A stretch of 64,000 bases of DNA. It comes from Aphelenchoides besseyi. Lineage: Eukaryota > Nematoda > Chromadorea > Rhabditida > Aphelenchoididae. A program made the position numbers and the translations under genes. The notes under the pieces are model-generated. The model ran no database searches. It had not been told where the DNA came from and was given only the letters and a program-made list of their open reading frames with translations. Below are positions 35,745-46,771 of this stretch, piece after piece. The stretch lies in NCBI GenBank assembly GCA_024699855.1, contig JAMPIQ010000001.1, forward strand, positions 13,764,001 through 13,828,000, in the 5' to 3' direction. Every line of letters begins with the position of its first letter. Positions within the stretch are counted from its first letter, which is position 1.

Positions 35745-36779
35745 CTATTGCAACAACAGAGAAGCGATCAAGCTTCTTCTTTTCTCCAAATCCTTGACTT
35801 CGGCTGCACGCTTCACTCTTGATGGCCGAGTTTTTCGCTCGATGGAGTCCTGGAAATTTTGGGTGCATGGCGCGAGTTGATCCAATCGCCAGATCAAACC
35901 ACTAACGTTGAAATAAAGGAAGTCGTTCTCTCGGATAAGACTTACCATCGTCGCAAAACTATGCCTTGATTGCCACCGCACCATTCTTGTCCATCTCAGC
36001 TACCGACGCAAAAATATTCGAACTCAATTTTCAACCGTTTTGACAACATGCCGTTGATAACATTACAGCCCATTATCGCCGATTCAAACTTGCGAATCCT
36101 CATCATTCGTGGAATAATCTTCATCAGAAAAGTACGTCCAATTCTGCAAACAATAAATACCGTAATGACAATTTAACTAGAAATTCACCAATTGGATCTT
36201 GTTCGGCAACTCATTTCATTGTGCCAAAGTGGTCTTGACGTACTGCTGCTTCTCTTCGCTTCCATTCCAGACTTCAATGTTGCCTTGAACTTCAGCGCTT
36301 AATAGCCTTTCGCACTTTTTCAACTGTTTGTGAAGCGGAGCGCGACTGAAGCGAATTTGAGAATACGGAATTCATTCGGTCATTGCGATAAGAAGTACCT
36401 ACAACAAAGTATGTTATAATGGAGTGCATTCTCAAAACTTACATTGCTTGCATGTAAACTCAACTTACCAAAATTGCATGCCATTTCATCCGAAGTCACA
36501 ACTTCAACGTTTCCACCTTCCAATTGAAGTTCGAACTCGAAGAGCGACGCATTATGATCCTCGAGTTTCTGAACTTTCACTGATAGAAACGCGACCAATC
36601 AATTCATCTCGACGATCGAGTTAACTGGATACAACGCATAAAAGTCTTTGTGATTTGAAATACGAAAACCCATAACGTCAAGCAAAAATTGATTGAACGA
36701 TCACTGAAAACTTCGACAAAAAACACAACCAACCAACAATGACAATGATTTTCGTTTTCCAATTCCAATCACCACTCAT
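35745..36779 (-). pseudogene. Unidentified minus-strand gene, probably disabled
   Basis: Exon-like blocks with plausible splice sites run from an ATG at 36779 to a TAG or TAA near 35745. Recognisable stretches include ISNHKDFYALYPVNSIVEMN, LVAFLSVKVQKLEDHNASLF, FSRAPLHKQLKKCERLLSA, RTFLMKIIPRMMRIRKFES and RENDFLYFNVSGLIWRLDQL. Two in-frame TGA codons interrupt otherwise open reading (after VEMN near 36606 and after TTLAQ near 36222). Neither is removed by an obvious intron, so this looks like a pseudogene, or the model is wrong at two places. No family recognised. Confidence 0.35.
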
Positions 36780-36924
36780 TTCTTCTCACGACCGCTTCTT
36801 TGCACACAAACACCAACAAATTAGCATAAGTGAATGGAGAGAGCTCATTTCAGAATAAATGTGCACAAAATCGGTCGATCTCAGGACACAGACAGACAGA
36901 CGTTACTCAATTATTTTATAGGGA

Positions 36925-37092
36925 TCAATTTCCATCTTCAATTATTGCTTTAAAATTATCCAAAATGTTTAGTATACAAACCGGTGTTTCTTCATGATGT
37001 TCAACCATTGATGCTTGTTCTCCAACTGATCGCACATCAGATCTCATTAATCTATTTTGTCTTCCACTATGTTGACGTTTAGTTCTTCCCAT
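36925..37092 (-). CDS. Small basic hypothetical ORF (55 aa)
   Basis: ATG at 37092 opens MGRTKRQHSGRQNRLMRS and the frame runs to TGA at 36925-36927. The first half is strongly basic and the second acidic. It might be the first exon of a larger gene or a short nuclear peptide. No homologue is recalled. Confidence 0.25.
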   Translation of the reverse strand: MGRTKRQHSGRQNRLMRSDVRSVGEQASMVEHHEETPVCILNILDNFKAIIEDGN

Positions 37093-38656
37093 CTTTACAA
37101 TTTAAAAGAACGAAAATGTAATTTCAACTGAAATCGACAAAAATTGGCTGAGCAACCCTTGTTTGCATGCGAATAAGTACACTTCAAAATCAACAAAATC
37201 GAATCAAACAAAGGTCAAAATATCGAGAAATTATCGAAAAACAAAAGTTACTAGATCAAATATTCTAGAAAATTGATAGAAAAAGAGTGTGAGCAATCAA
37301 ACATCAAAAAACTCAAAAATTTGTCGATTTGGTCACCTTTGATCAAGCATAAGTACCTTTTAAACTAACGTAAAAACGAAGTCAAAAGGATTAAAATGTC
37401 AAGAATTTATAGGCGAACAAAGGTTACTGGCTTAAAAGTTGTCGCGATGCCGTGAACATTAGCTACGGCCTTAAAACGTAATCGCCCTCCTCCAAAAAAG
37501 CAGGGTGGTCGACATTCGACGGCGAAAAAGCGGCAACAAATGGGCCGATTTTTGTGCTGTTTGTTGGCGTCCATATGAAGTCAAGACTGCTCTTTCGATT
37601 GGCAATGTTTATTTTTGCGTATAACCGCGCATTAATCGAGATTTTTGCAAAGATATGGCGACAATTGCTTTTGGTCGAAGAAGAGAAATTTGACCCAATA
37701 ATTTTTCATTTTCGTTTTTTCTTGACCACTTGTTGAGCGGTGAAATTTAACAAATTTGCACTGTTTTCTGATGGAGTGCAAAGGACAATCAATTATTCTC
37801 AATGAGACAAAATAAATTAGCTTTGAATAAAATTAACCAATCTGAATTCAAAAGTCATCTACTTGAAAATAAGGTAAACACATTGAATTATGGTCATTAT
37901 AAATTGAGAGGCAAATATGTAATTCACAGAAATTAGTTGAACTTTACGATCACATGTTTTGATTTGTATTACGGTCATATTCCTTGTTTAAAAATTCTTC
38001 CGGAAATGTATATTTGAATGTTTGTTCATTATGTGTTAATTGTAAATGGAATACAGTCATTTATAAAGGAGAAAATTTGTGGAAAACAACTGTGATCAGC
38101 CAAATAAAAACTGCCATTTATAAAAAGGCAAAAAATAAATATTTTAAAATAGAACCTTTTAATGAATCAGGATGTTTGTGAGATAAGTATTTTTTGATTA
38201 GTAACTCACATGCATGGTGAATGCCCTGTAGCGCCGTGTGCTTTGCACGGTAGCGCCGTGTGTTTGCCGTGTACTTCACATTGTAACGCCATGAAAAAAG
38301 CGAAAAATCTAATAATCCCCGTACAATAATCAATAAACATGGAGTAGCAGAGTTCATTTTTTGGTAACTACTCTCATTAATGTATAGATGAAGCCTGATC
38401 CGACGCAATTAATTATAGGAAAGCGATAAAACACGTAAGTCTTTCAAAGTTTTTCTAGACTTTTCTATCCAACCGAAAATGAGTCTAAATTAGTCTTTTT
38501 CTCTACCCTAACTCTCTAGATGGTTTATATGTTAAGCATTAGATTAAAAGTCATATTCCAACTTGTCCACAAAAATAATCACAACAAACTTGAGTAATCA
38601 ACCAACAATTTTCCAAAAATTCACTTTATTCTCTTTTCAGCTACAACAAAAGTTTA
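37093..38656. other. AT-rich region with decayed coding-like pieces
   Basis: Much of 37.1-38.2 kb is poor in G and C. Plus-strand frames give lysine/asparagine/isoleucine-rich peptides such as NKLALNKINQSEFKSHL (37804 on) and NVYLNVCSLCVNCKWNTVIY (about 38003-38080), in adjacent frames as if separated by frameshifts. From 38220 to 38290 a short unit TAGCGCCGTGTG recurs with a small CCGTG/CACGG inverted repeat. No family is recognised; a degraded mobile element is a possible source. Confidence 0.3.
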
Positions 38657-39113
38657 CTACATCTGGTTTGTGTTACCGCCAAAATTCTGAAATTAGAAGT
38701 TGATCAATTAATTTTGAGATTTGCAAATAAAATTAAGTCAATCAGATTAAATTCCAAAGACTATTTGCAAGGCTCAAAACTAACTGATCGAAAATAACTT
38801 ACGTAAGTGATGCTTTGAGTCGTCTTGTCACGTGCACGCATCATGTAGCGGTAGATTCGTCTTGCCTCGCCAACATAGTTCTGGAAACGACCTTCGTCTA
38901 TCTAAAAGCATCAAAGAAATAACAAATCCAAACTCTAAAAATTCTCACCTCCTCGTTTGGTCGACTTGCCAGATAGCGGGTTCGGAGTTCGGCGGCAGTC
39001 TCACGCCGCAAAGAGCTTCCGATCTCCATCAACCAATCAATAACGTCATCTTTGTTGGCTGAAAGGAGAAGAAAATTATTTGAATTCAACAAACGAGACT
39101 TACCTCGGACCAT
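38657..39113 (-). CDS. Small helical hypothetical protein (~82 aa), three exons
   Basis: The minus-strand exons join in phase: MVRA, then NKDDVIDWLMEIGSSLRR and LRTRYLASRPNEE, then IDEGRFQNYVGEARRIYRYM, RARDKTTQSITY, and a last short exon NFGGNTNQM with TAG at 38657-38659. Introns carry good GTAAGT donors and TTCAG/TTTTAG acceptors. A TTTTTCAG about 70 bp upstream of the ATG could be a spliced-leader site. Codons upstream of the ATG are open and hydrophobic (KVVLSCLFFSLI), so a longer form with a signal peptide is possible if a start lies in an unseen exon. Mostly amphipathic helices; family unknown. Confidence 0.5.
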
Positions 39114-39504
39114 AATGAGAGAGAAAAAGAGGCAACTGAGAACGACCTTGCTATGAATGGCGCACGAGACACAATGAAGTTTGAAAACTGAAAAACAAAC
39201 GCTTATATAACAAGAATGAGCGACAGATGCTATGCAAATTTGAACAAATTCCTCAAAAAAGAAACTGCAAAGTTTTGAACTCCACAAAACATCAAATTCA
39301 ATACTCAAAAAGGTATCAAAAAAGTTTGATGATTGAACTAAGTTTGGATCCGCTCAAATTAAGATATATTTTATCAGAATAACTTCAAAGTAGCCACTTT
39401 GTACCACATTTGCGCATTAAATTCTCCAGGAGCAGAAGGGAGAGGGCAGTGAGCCAGAACTAGTACATATATACTACTGTGTCTTATTTCATTTCCAATT
39501 TCAG

Positions 39505-40680
39505 GATTCGCGGGTTCCATCGCCGTCTTCTTCACTCTTCAATGCCGAGTGCTCTGCTTTGGATTCACTTTTGAAGTTATCCATTGATAAGTGGTTTATT
39601 CATGTCGACTTAATTTTTTAGTTCTTTAGTTCAGCCGAACCTCCAATTCAACGTGCCTGCTTCATTCGTCGTCAAATTGCCGAATTCAAACCAACGAGCA
39701 ATTCCATCATTACGTAAGTTTGTTTTTTGGTGTGAAATTCATTTTATTTTTAGAATTTCTTCGCATCGATATCTTCAACAATTTGTTCTGCTCTTCGTCT
39801 TATGATCCACTCAAACTCTCAACTCTACTTCAATCAATCAACTCTCATGGTCGTCTTCGTCAAATCGTTGTGCTTCAATTATCGGATTCTTCTTTGTCAT
39901 GTCTTCGTCAACTTTTTAACTTATTTTTGTAATTTGTTTTGTTTATTGTAAGCTTTTTATTGTTAGTTGTATCTTTTTCCTTTGTCCATGCTCTCTTCAA
40001 TTCCTTATCCTTCTATTGTTCTCTGCTCAACGCGCCAATTCAAGCTGTTCAATCGATTCTTCATTGTACGAAAGCGAAATCTTCATTCGTAAGTTTGCAA
40101 TATTAATATTCATCAACTTTAGTTTTAGAACTTCATGTTTGCTTTATTCTGCTGTTTTGTCTACAAATGATTTTGGCTTTTGGACGATGGAAAGTAGCTC
40201 AATGGTAAGCGTTTGATTCTTTTTCAGCATTCATCTTCTGTTTTAGGTCTTCTCATTATCATCAAGCAGTATTTCGTCAATATCTTCTGTTCGTCAATAC
40301 TTCACTTCTCATCATAACGAACAAATCGGCCATCGGAAGCATGTTCGTTTTCGTAAGTTCTCGATGAGGTTCATAATAAATGCGTACTTTTTAGATGATG
40401 CTTCTTCGGTAAGATAATATGCGAACCACGATCCAATCGGTTCACGTATTATGTAAGTTGTCGTTCCATTGACTAATACGATTTAATTTTATAGAAATCG
40501 TCACGATCAATTTCGACTGTTTTGTTTCAACTTTATCATTCAACTGCAACTCAACTATTGGTCAATTTGGAAACGTCGGCGCTATTTTCAACAATGAGCA
40601 ACTCTCCTTCGTTCATTCCCAATCTTCAATCCTGCGTTTTATTCTTATTCTTCGCTTTCGTTTGTATTTTTTCGAACCAA
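39505..40680 (+). CDS. Chain of short spliced exons, unidentified (one or two genes)
   Basis: Between 39505 and 39931 three exons join in one frame across two introns (about 39584-39620 and 39716-39757). They read SRVPSPSSSLFNAECSALD, then PNLQFNVPASFVVKLPNS, then FLRIDIFNNLFCSSSYD and LKLSTLLQSINSHGRLRQ, to a TAA near 39930. The last exon has the leucine rhythm of nematode F-box-associated or LRR proteins. A second series (40010-40680) shows GTAAG/TTTTAG pairs at 40090/40126, 40204/40246, 40353/40394 and 40454/40495, with serine-rich peptides (SLSSSSISSISSVRQYF). No start codon is found for either, so pseudogenes or non-coding spliced transcripts are equally possible. Confidence 0.3.
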
Positions 40681-40767
40681 TAAATCTCTTCTTTATTTTT
40701 GTTGACTTTCGTATCGAACTTAAAATTTGCAATAATTGTAAAACGCGGATCTCGCAAGCTGCAGAGA

Positions 40768-40800
40768 CCGAAAAACCACCGTAGGGGGTTTTTCGGCTAG
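40768..40800 (+). repeat. 10 bp hairpin followed by CTAG (possible Helitron 3' end)
   Basis: CCGAAAAACC (40768-40777) and GGTTTTTCGG (40787-40796) form a perfect stem with a nine-base loop, immediately followed by CTAG and then T. Canonical Helitrons end in a GC-rich hairpin near CTRR and insert before T. The hairpin here touches CTAG directly, which is tighter than usual. No 5' TC end was located. Confidence 0.4.
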
Positions 40801-40910
40801 TATTCGTTATTTGTCTTTAGTATTGGTGTACAAATTTTTAAGGTTTTTATATTTCTAGATAGCAAAGTCGTGATTAATCAAACTCGTGTTATATCGTCCG
40901 AATATGTTCA

Positions 40911-43843
40911 ATGTCAACGGTCCTTCTTCCAACGCTTATCCACAACGATTCAGCATTCCGCTTCAAGTTGGTCGAACGACATACGGTATCAACATCCATT
41001 CAAAAATTGTTGGGTAATTTAGAAATTTCAGACATTCGAATGTTTTTCGCTTTCGATCATGAGAGAGTGCCTTCCAAATTCGAGAAACCTCTTCTTCACG
41101 TCGAAATGCCCAACCCACTTGCCATGAAAAAAGACACCAACAAATTCCACAAGTATCCCAGCTTCATGGGTATCGTCGAATTGGTTCACGCAAATTTTGC
41201 AATTGTCGGCTATCCGCCAATTTTCAAGGTTTGTTTTAAGCTTAGTATTTGATACACTATTTCACAAATGCAAAAAATATAACTAACATTTTGTTTAGAT
41301 TCTTCCTTGTGAAGCCTTCAGACTCGAGCTCAATAATTTTATCAATTCTCGCGATTTGTATCTCGCTGCCTTCGACAATCCGAATGAAGCGCCGATGCCG
41401 CAAATCAAGCGGCAATTGCGCATCAAAGGAAGACGGTGCCTACGATGTTACTCGTCAATACATTGTTCAAGAAACGCAAGTCAACGGCATCTACTGGAGA
41501 TTGTCTTCGGTGAACGTGCATCCGCTCCACGAATTCAACAATTCAAAGGATCACCACGCCGAGAACGTGTTTTCACGAGCACATCTACAGAATCTGATTC
41601 GCGATGGAAATGGCGTTCACAAATTCGACTATCGAGAGGATATAAATGGCAGTGCCATGGAACGGCTGTCACAACGTCCGAATTCCGTCTTTCAACGATG
41701 GAATTTAAATCAGCCCGACACGCCGTTGACCAAATACTTTTCATGGGTCAGAACCACTAATGTACGAGATAATAACAACTTTGTTTTTAGAAACCGGGCT
41801 CAAACTCGCGACCACATCGTCAACAACAAGTGGAAACTCTGAACAGAAAAAAAGATTAACGCACAACGCGATTGCCTATGGTTTGATTCAATCGGCAATT
41901 CTGTCTGCAAACCACAACTCTTATTCGAGCATGCACGTTGAAGATTTCCATATTTCGAGTGCAAATATCGTGATCGATGGCGAAGGAACCAAGGAGTGGA
42001 TAGGAATCTACTACGAAGATCTGGATAAGGTACACGACTTAATTTCCAACGCACACAGAATTGCGTATGAAACATCGTCTTTGGAAACGACCGAAATGAG
42101 TTCTGAATGCTCGATTCCTTTGCTTCACAAGACGGTAATGATTGTTGAAGAGTTTTGTGTCGAGAACAACATCCGATACACAATAGTTCGTCAGATTCGT
42201 GCACAAGTTGTTGTCACTCTTCCGGGCGTAAGTTAAAAACATTAATTACAAGTCAAAGCTCACTCATTCAGGGAGCTCACCAAGTTGAAAATATCAACTC
42301 CAACCGCTCGGAAGCAGTCAACTTCATCCGCTGTTTAACAAGACGTCGACCAAAAAGTGGTGGCGGTCAACTTTCCAAGAAAATAGCCGCTGAAACAAAG
42401 AAACAACAAGAGAAACACTCTAAGGTTACATTTACAGCGCCAAATCAAAAATCGGAAACGCTTGTTCTCGTAGATGCTCTTGACGCTTTGTTTACACTTA
42501 TCGACTTCTTCAACGCAGTGAAAGACGAAGACGTCGATTTCAAATGGGCTATGGCCAACGTACAAAATGCGGGTTGTTCAATTTCTTGGCAACAAAGCGA
42601 CTCACAAACATCACTTCATGCTATTCAAATCGCCCTGGGGATTGGCTCCGGACGTTTCAAGCATCTTGTCCGTCGAGATTTTGGACATATAAAATTTGGA
42701 TTGTCGACAGATCTTCAGGGCGGCACGAGCTTCCAAAGCCTGTTCGGTAACAACAAAGCGGTTGTTGATTACAACACGGTCAAAAGATGCATAAAGACGG
42801 GATACCTCGACAGTTTCCTGATTGGTTTCTTCAAATACACGAACGAAGAAGGAAAAGAGGAACAATACAACATCCTCCGACCGTTTATAATAACTGGAGA
42901 CACAGCCTCGGAAGTAAGTGACAACAAATACAATTTCATGAATTCAAAAGGCAAAAAAATGAACAAAATCGCGGCTGTGCTAATTTATGAAGGAAGAGCA
43001 ATTTTGGACTACAGACAAATTGCTCTTCAAATTGAAGACACCGACGGGGCAATAATCGCATTGAGCGGAAATTCGAAGACTTCCAAACTTCTTAATTTGG
43101 CAAAGACAATTTCCATCAAATACGGCGCAAAGATTGTAATCTGCACCGACGGCGATGTCACCGGTCTTCAAACTGGGCGAGCGTTGGCGAATCATTACTT
43201 CAAGGGATTCACACATAATGATGATGCAGACGTCCCATTCGAACCTGTCGATCCAGATGCCCTACCAGATGATGAAACCTCAAAAGATGTTCCAGACACT
43301 TCCAACGACGATTTTGATCTGAAGAAGTTTTCCGTTGCATTTCTGTGGCCATCACTTGTGCTACATAATTGCATAGATGTGTTCTTCCCGCCATTGCGAC
43401 AAGAATACTGTCAACGGTGGAATAGAGAGATTCTGAAAAAACCAGAGAATACATTGTCCAATCTGATGAATAATATGGAATTAACTAGGTGCAACCAATG
43501 GCAACCAGGAAAAGACCCACTGGATATAAAACAATCGGATGGAAGAACACCAGTTTATTCTGACTGGCAACGACGTTATTTCGCCGGTTATCTTGCTGCA
43601 ATCGACAAGATAACAAAAATTCTACGAAGGAGGAAGGACCAACTCAACAAAGAACAACGAAAGTTCTACAAGCGGCTCCAGTTCGAATACTGTGTGGCGC
43701 TCACCGAGTGCACATTTATGCACAGTTACGATCTACCAATAACGCGCCGCACATCGCTTGTAATTGACGCAATACACGGAAAAGACTACTGGAATTATTC
43801 ATTACCTGATGTCCCCCAATGCAAAACTTATTTACAACCGTGA
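40911..43843 (+). CDS. Divergent topoisomerase II-like protein lacking the cleavage domain
   Basis: Four main exons: 40911-41229, about 41300-41761, 41791-42230 and 42272-43843, where TGA follows the last codon. In the long last exon motifs match type IIA topoisomerase order: a transducer-like SLFGNNKAVVDYNTVKRC ... GYLDSFLIGFFKYT (compare FGSTC...SEKF...GIVESILNWVKFK). TOPRIM follows: VLIYEGRA (compare LTEGDSA), IIALSGNSKTSKLL (compare PLRGKILN), YGAKIVICTDGDVTGLQTG (compare YGKIMIMTDQDQDGSHIKG) and LWPSLVLHNCIDVFFPPL. Absent: the winged-helix/tower part with the catalytic Arg-Tyr. The third TOPRIM aspartate is Thr. The exons before 42.2 kb are too diverged to prove a GHKL ATPase. Two frame breaks are visible, near 41427 and in the A-run near 41850. 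Nematodes are known to carry truncated topo II paralogues. Confidence 0.5.
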
Positions 43844-44300
43844 ATTTGTGTAACATCTCAGAACCGAGAATTTCGGGTCAACGAGGATGCCGGGTTCCGA
43901 ACTTCTTCGTGAGATGTCCTTCTTTTTGAACACTGAGTAGCAAATCCTAAAACGCCGACTTCTTTCGTGAATTCTCTTCTTCTTTTTCTTCCAATTCGAA
44001 TGTTTTTCGTATTCTGTACCCTCGATCTTTTGGTTTTGAATTTTAACTTCATTGTTCCTATGATTCTCCCATCCATTCCCACATTTCGCCCATAAGTCTT
44101 GTTTCCCTTTACGATATCCATCTATTGTAATTTGTAATACTTTGCTTAAAATCAAATAAACATCGCTCATAAAGATTCGAAATTACGCGCTTTTCCGCGC
44201 AAGACGACAAATTCGCACTGCAGTATTCTCATTGAGGCTGCGAAATTGACCAATTTGCAGCATCCGATTAGTTGCAATTTAAACTTTGACAAAAATTAAT
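43844..44300. other. Intergenic, nothing recognised
   Basis: Follows the topo II-like gene. There is an AATAAA at about 44154-44159. No coding signal is convincing on either strand. Confidence 0.35.
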
Positions 44301-45074
44301 GACGGAAAAACAAGCGCAAAGCACGCAATTTCGACAACGTAGTGGCGCCAAAAATGTTTGGAATTGCCGGCCGAAAGAACAATCGACGTTCTCGACAACA
44401 TCAAACTGCACTTGAGGCCCACCGGAACAATGCGCAATGCGTGGAAGCAGCAGACGCACAGCGACGACGATTCTCGACCAATTGCGTTTCAAACGTGCGA
44501 ACAGGCGATCGCCTCGAAATCGTTTTGCTGCTGATTGCCGACAATGGAAAAACAAATCAAAACGGCGTTTCCATTGGTCACCGTATCGACTGGAGTGGAG
44601 AAAACGGAATCTGACGACGCTTCCGATGTCCATTTTGGTTGCGCTTCTTTTTGACTCCAGCCACTCAATTCGTTGATCATTTACTTACTCCAAACAGTCG
44701 TCAAATTGATCGTCGGTACAATCACATCTAACTGGAGAATTTTTCATATATCTGAAAACTCTCGCTTGGCAACCGCGATCGACATGATCGTAGATTGCAA
44801 ATTTGTAGTGAGTAGTCGAAACCCGGTGTTCCACGTTTTCCTTGTGTGGAGATATGTTTATGATCGCTCTTCTTGTCTGTTTACCTGAATAGCAAGCGGT
44901 ACTATTTTTTGAGGCGCTTTTCTTCGGCTTGCCACAGCGTATGGTGCCGAAGTTGAGCAGACTCGACTGTTTTGTTTAGGAACAGTCTCGAAAGCGGAAA
45001 AGTTGGAGAAAATTTCTCCCACCTGATTGATGCGGCGATTCGAGTCTTTCGATGCCTCGGATTGGGGAGCCATA
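44300..45074 (-). mobile_element. Remnant of an LTR element (family 2), leader and gag-like start
   Basis: Read on the minus strand. Directly after the LTR end (GCGACA, near 45075) comes TATGGCTCCCCAATCC, a plausible primer-binding site (TGGCTCCCC). The ATG within it opens a ~70-codon frame, MAPQSEASKDSNRRINQVGE, ending near 44858. Lower coordinates hold basic, arginine-rich frames on both strands without retroviral motifs, so the interior is decayed or deleted. A similar site, ACTGGCTCCCCGG, lies at about 54181-54195. Confidence 0.4.
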
Positions 45075-45408
45075 TGTCGCAATTGGCTTCCGACAGATAG
45101 AGTTAGCTTTGTGTTCGGTCTTGACGGAGATTGAACAAGAGAAGATTTATTTAGGTACAATACAAACAACAACAACCACAGGGCGTTTGTTTAACCACCA
45201 ACAGCGAAAATGATCGGGCTAGAACCCAACAGGAGTAAGAGACAGAATTTACAGACCCGAACACTTTGTTTATGAACTTTAAGAATAGGTCAACAACAAA
45301 AAATAGGGATGATTGAGATAACAAACGCTAGTGCCAAGGAACGGCCCACGCGGACTCTTTCTTTGGTGGGCGGGTTGTTTTGTGATCAATTTCGCGTTGA
45401 TCGCGACA
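45075..45408 (-). repeat. Family-2 LTR, interrupted by a solo LTR
   Basis: On the plus strand it runs from TGTCGCAATTGGCTTCCGAC to TTCGCGTTGATCGCGACA, giving TGTCG...CGACA ends. Removing the inserted 152 bp solo LTR and one 5 bp duplication leaves 177 bp, close to the 166 bp of the solo copies at 53.4 and 53.9 kb. The primer-binding-like site next to its low-coordinate end shows this copy belonged to a minus-strand element. Confidence 0.65.
45112..45263 (-). repeat. Solo LTR of the gypsy family (family 1), 152 bp
   Basis: Reverse complement of the LTR of the complete element at 46.77 kb, diverged and slightly shorter. Shared blocks are the outer GTTCGG, CTTACTCCTGTTGGGT, CTAGCCCGATCA and CTCCGTCAAGAC. 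It is flanked on both sides by CTTTG (45107-45111 and 45264-45268), a perfect 5 bp target duplication. It is therefore a recombination-derived solo LTR, not a truncated copy. It lies inside the family-2 LTR. Confidence 0.88.
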
Positions 45409-46679
45409 AAACGATGTAAAATGTATGCCAAGATCCTAAGAACAAGTGCATTGATACGTCCACAACAAGTCGTCACTCATCATTTAAGACAAGTCTCCAA
45501 ACATTCGATTTCGACGTTGGCAAAGTTCTATCACCGAAGAATATGGAGGTCCCGTTCTATGCTACAAACTTTCTGGATTTTTTAGCTGCTAATGCTGTTA
45601 TTGTTGTATTATTGTTTAAATAAACTTCATGAAAGTAAATGTTCGGTTTAACTGAACGTATTTATTGGACAATAAAGAATAATAAACAACAAGCTTAGAC
45701 CTGGTGGCCGCTGTAAATATAATAATCGTACAAAAATCCGAAGTCGGCGCGAGCGTCGGCTTTTCTTCGGTTCATCTGCGGTGGAGTTGGCGGGACTTAT
45801 TGGCACCGTAGAGTAAAAGTTCGATCCGCTCGTAGTAAGTTTATTTATTAAGGGGCAATAAAATACAAATCTATCCATAAATTGAATGGAACTTTGCTTT
45901 TACGCATGAAGGTACGGGTGTTTAATGTTTTGTTCTCCACTTGATGAAGGGTATTCAGACCTCTATTGACGCTAGCAGACAGATAACAATGACAATGATA
46001 GAAAAAAAAGTGCCGTCTTTTTGCCGCGACCTAATATTACGCAAGCGCGCGACATTAAGACGAGATGAACAATTCGGAGAAAGTAGAGAAGAGTTGTGTC
46101 CGTTTCCGATTTCGGGGTAAAATGAAGAAGAAGTTTGTTTAAAGTATTGTTGACTCGTATCATTTTCTATTATTTTTCTATCATAAATTAAACAAAATCA
46201 GAAAACATATTTGCCAATTTTTTATTCGATTCAGCGACAAGAGTAGGTGAATCCAAGAGTCGACTTGTATTAAAATCAACAACGTATTTGCATTACTAAT
46301 ACTTTCCGACTAACCTCAATCATAAGAGTTCCGTGAACTTGTCTGTCCGTAACAACCGCTGGAATTTTGATGAAGCATCTAAATCTAATGCCAAATTGCT
46401 AGCAAAAAATGAGATACCTCGTTATTGCGCACAGGTGACCGAGATCGGTGCCGCTCTGCACGGCGCGCCTGATTATCGGCATTTATTTGAAAAATGCTTC
46501 CAGTCGCATATGAGCAGGCATCATTGGTCCGCTTGTATAATTCCAAGTAAGACAAAGGGCTTGCATCAAACAATATCGACAGATGCACATGAGCTATAAA
46601 AAACGGAATTCAAAGATGTGATAAAAAAGAAAGGAGAGGAAATAAAAACGTTTGTTTTAAACGATGTTTTGGCACGAAC
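45409..46679. other. Repeat-derived intergenic region
   Basis: Contains several TTTATT/AATAAA-rich patches and GC-rich short blocks like LTR or LINE tails (e.g. 45640-45860). Open frames at 46333-46599 (both strands) show no family. No gene can be supported. Confidence 0.35.
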
Positions 46680-46771
46680 AGGATTTGTGACAGCGGGAGT
46701 TGCAGGGGCGGTCGGTCTTGAAACACTTGCACCGTTTTGATTGGCACTCTGTAGTACAAGAACAATGATCC
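46680..46771 (-). pseudogene. Cysteine-rich C-terminal tail, split by the gypsy element
   Basis: On the minus strand, immediately beside the LTR target duplication, the frame reads HCSCTTECQSKRCKCFKTD, then RPCNSRCHKSCSC and a stop near 46680. Dense C-x-C and C-x4-C pairs resemble CXC/zinc-knuckle tails found at the ends of several transposon-encoded proteins. Its upstream part continues beyond the element at 51607, where minus frames (e.g. LYVLRTKDGRLPQIYSRNQ near 51750) look like an older mobile-element protein. The joining frame is not settled. Confidence 0.35.

Noticed and set aside
46333..46599. 88-codon ORF in repeat-rich DNA
   Set aside because: The opposite strand is open too, and no family or splice evidence supports it.
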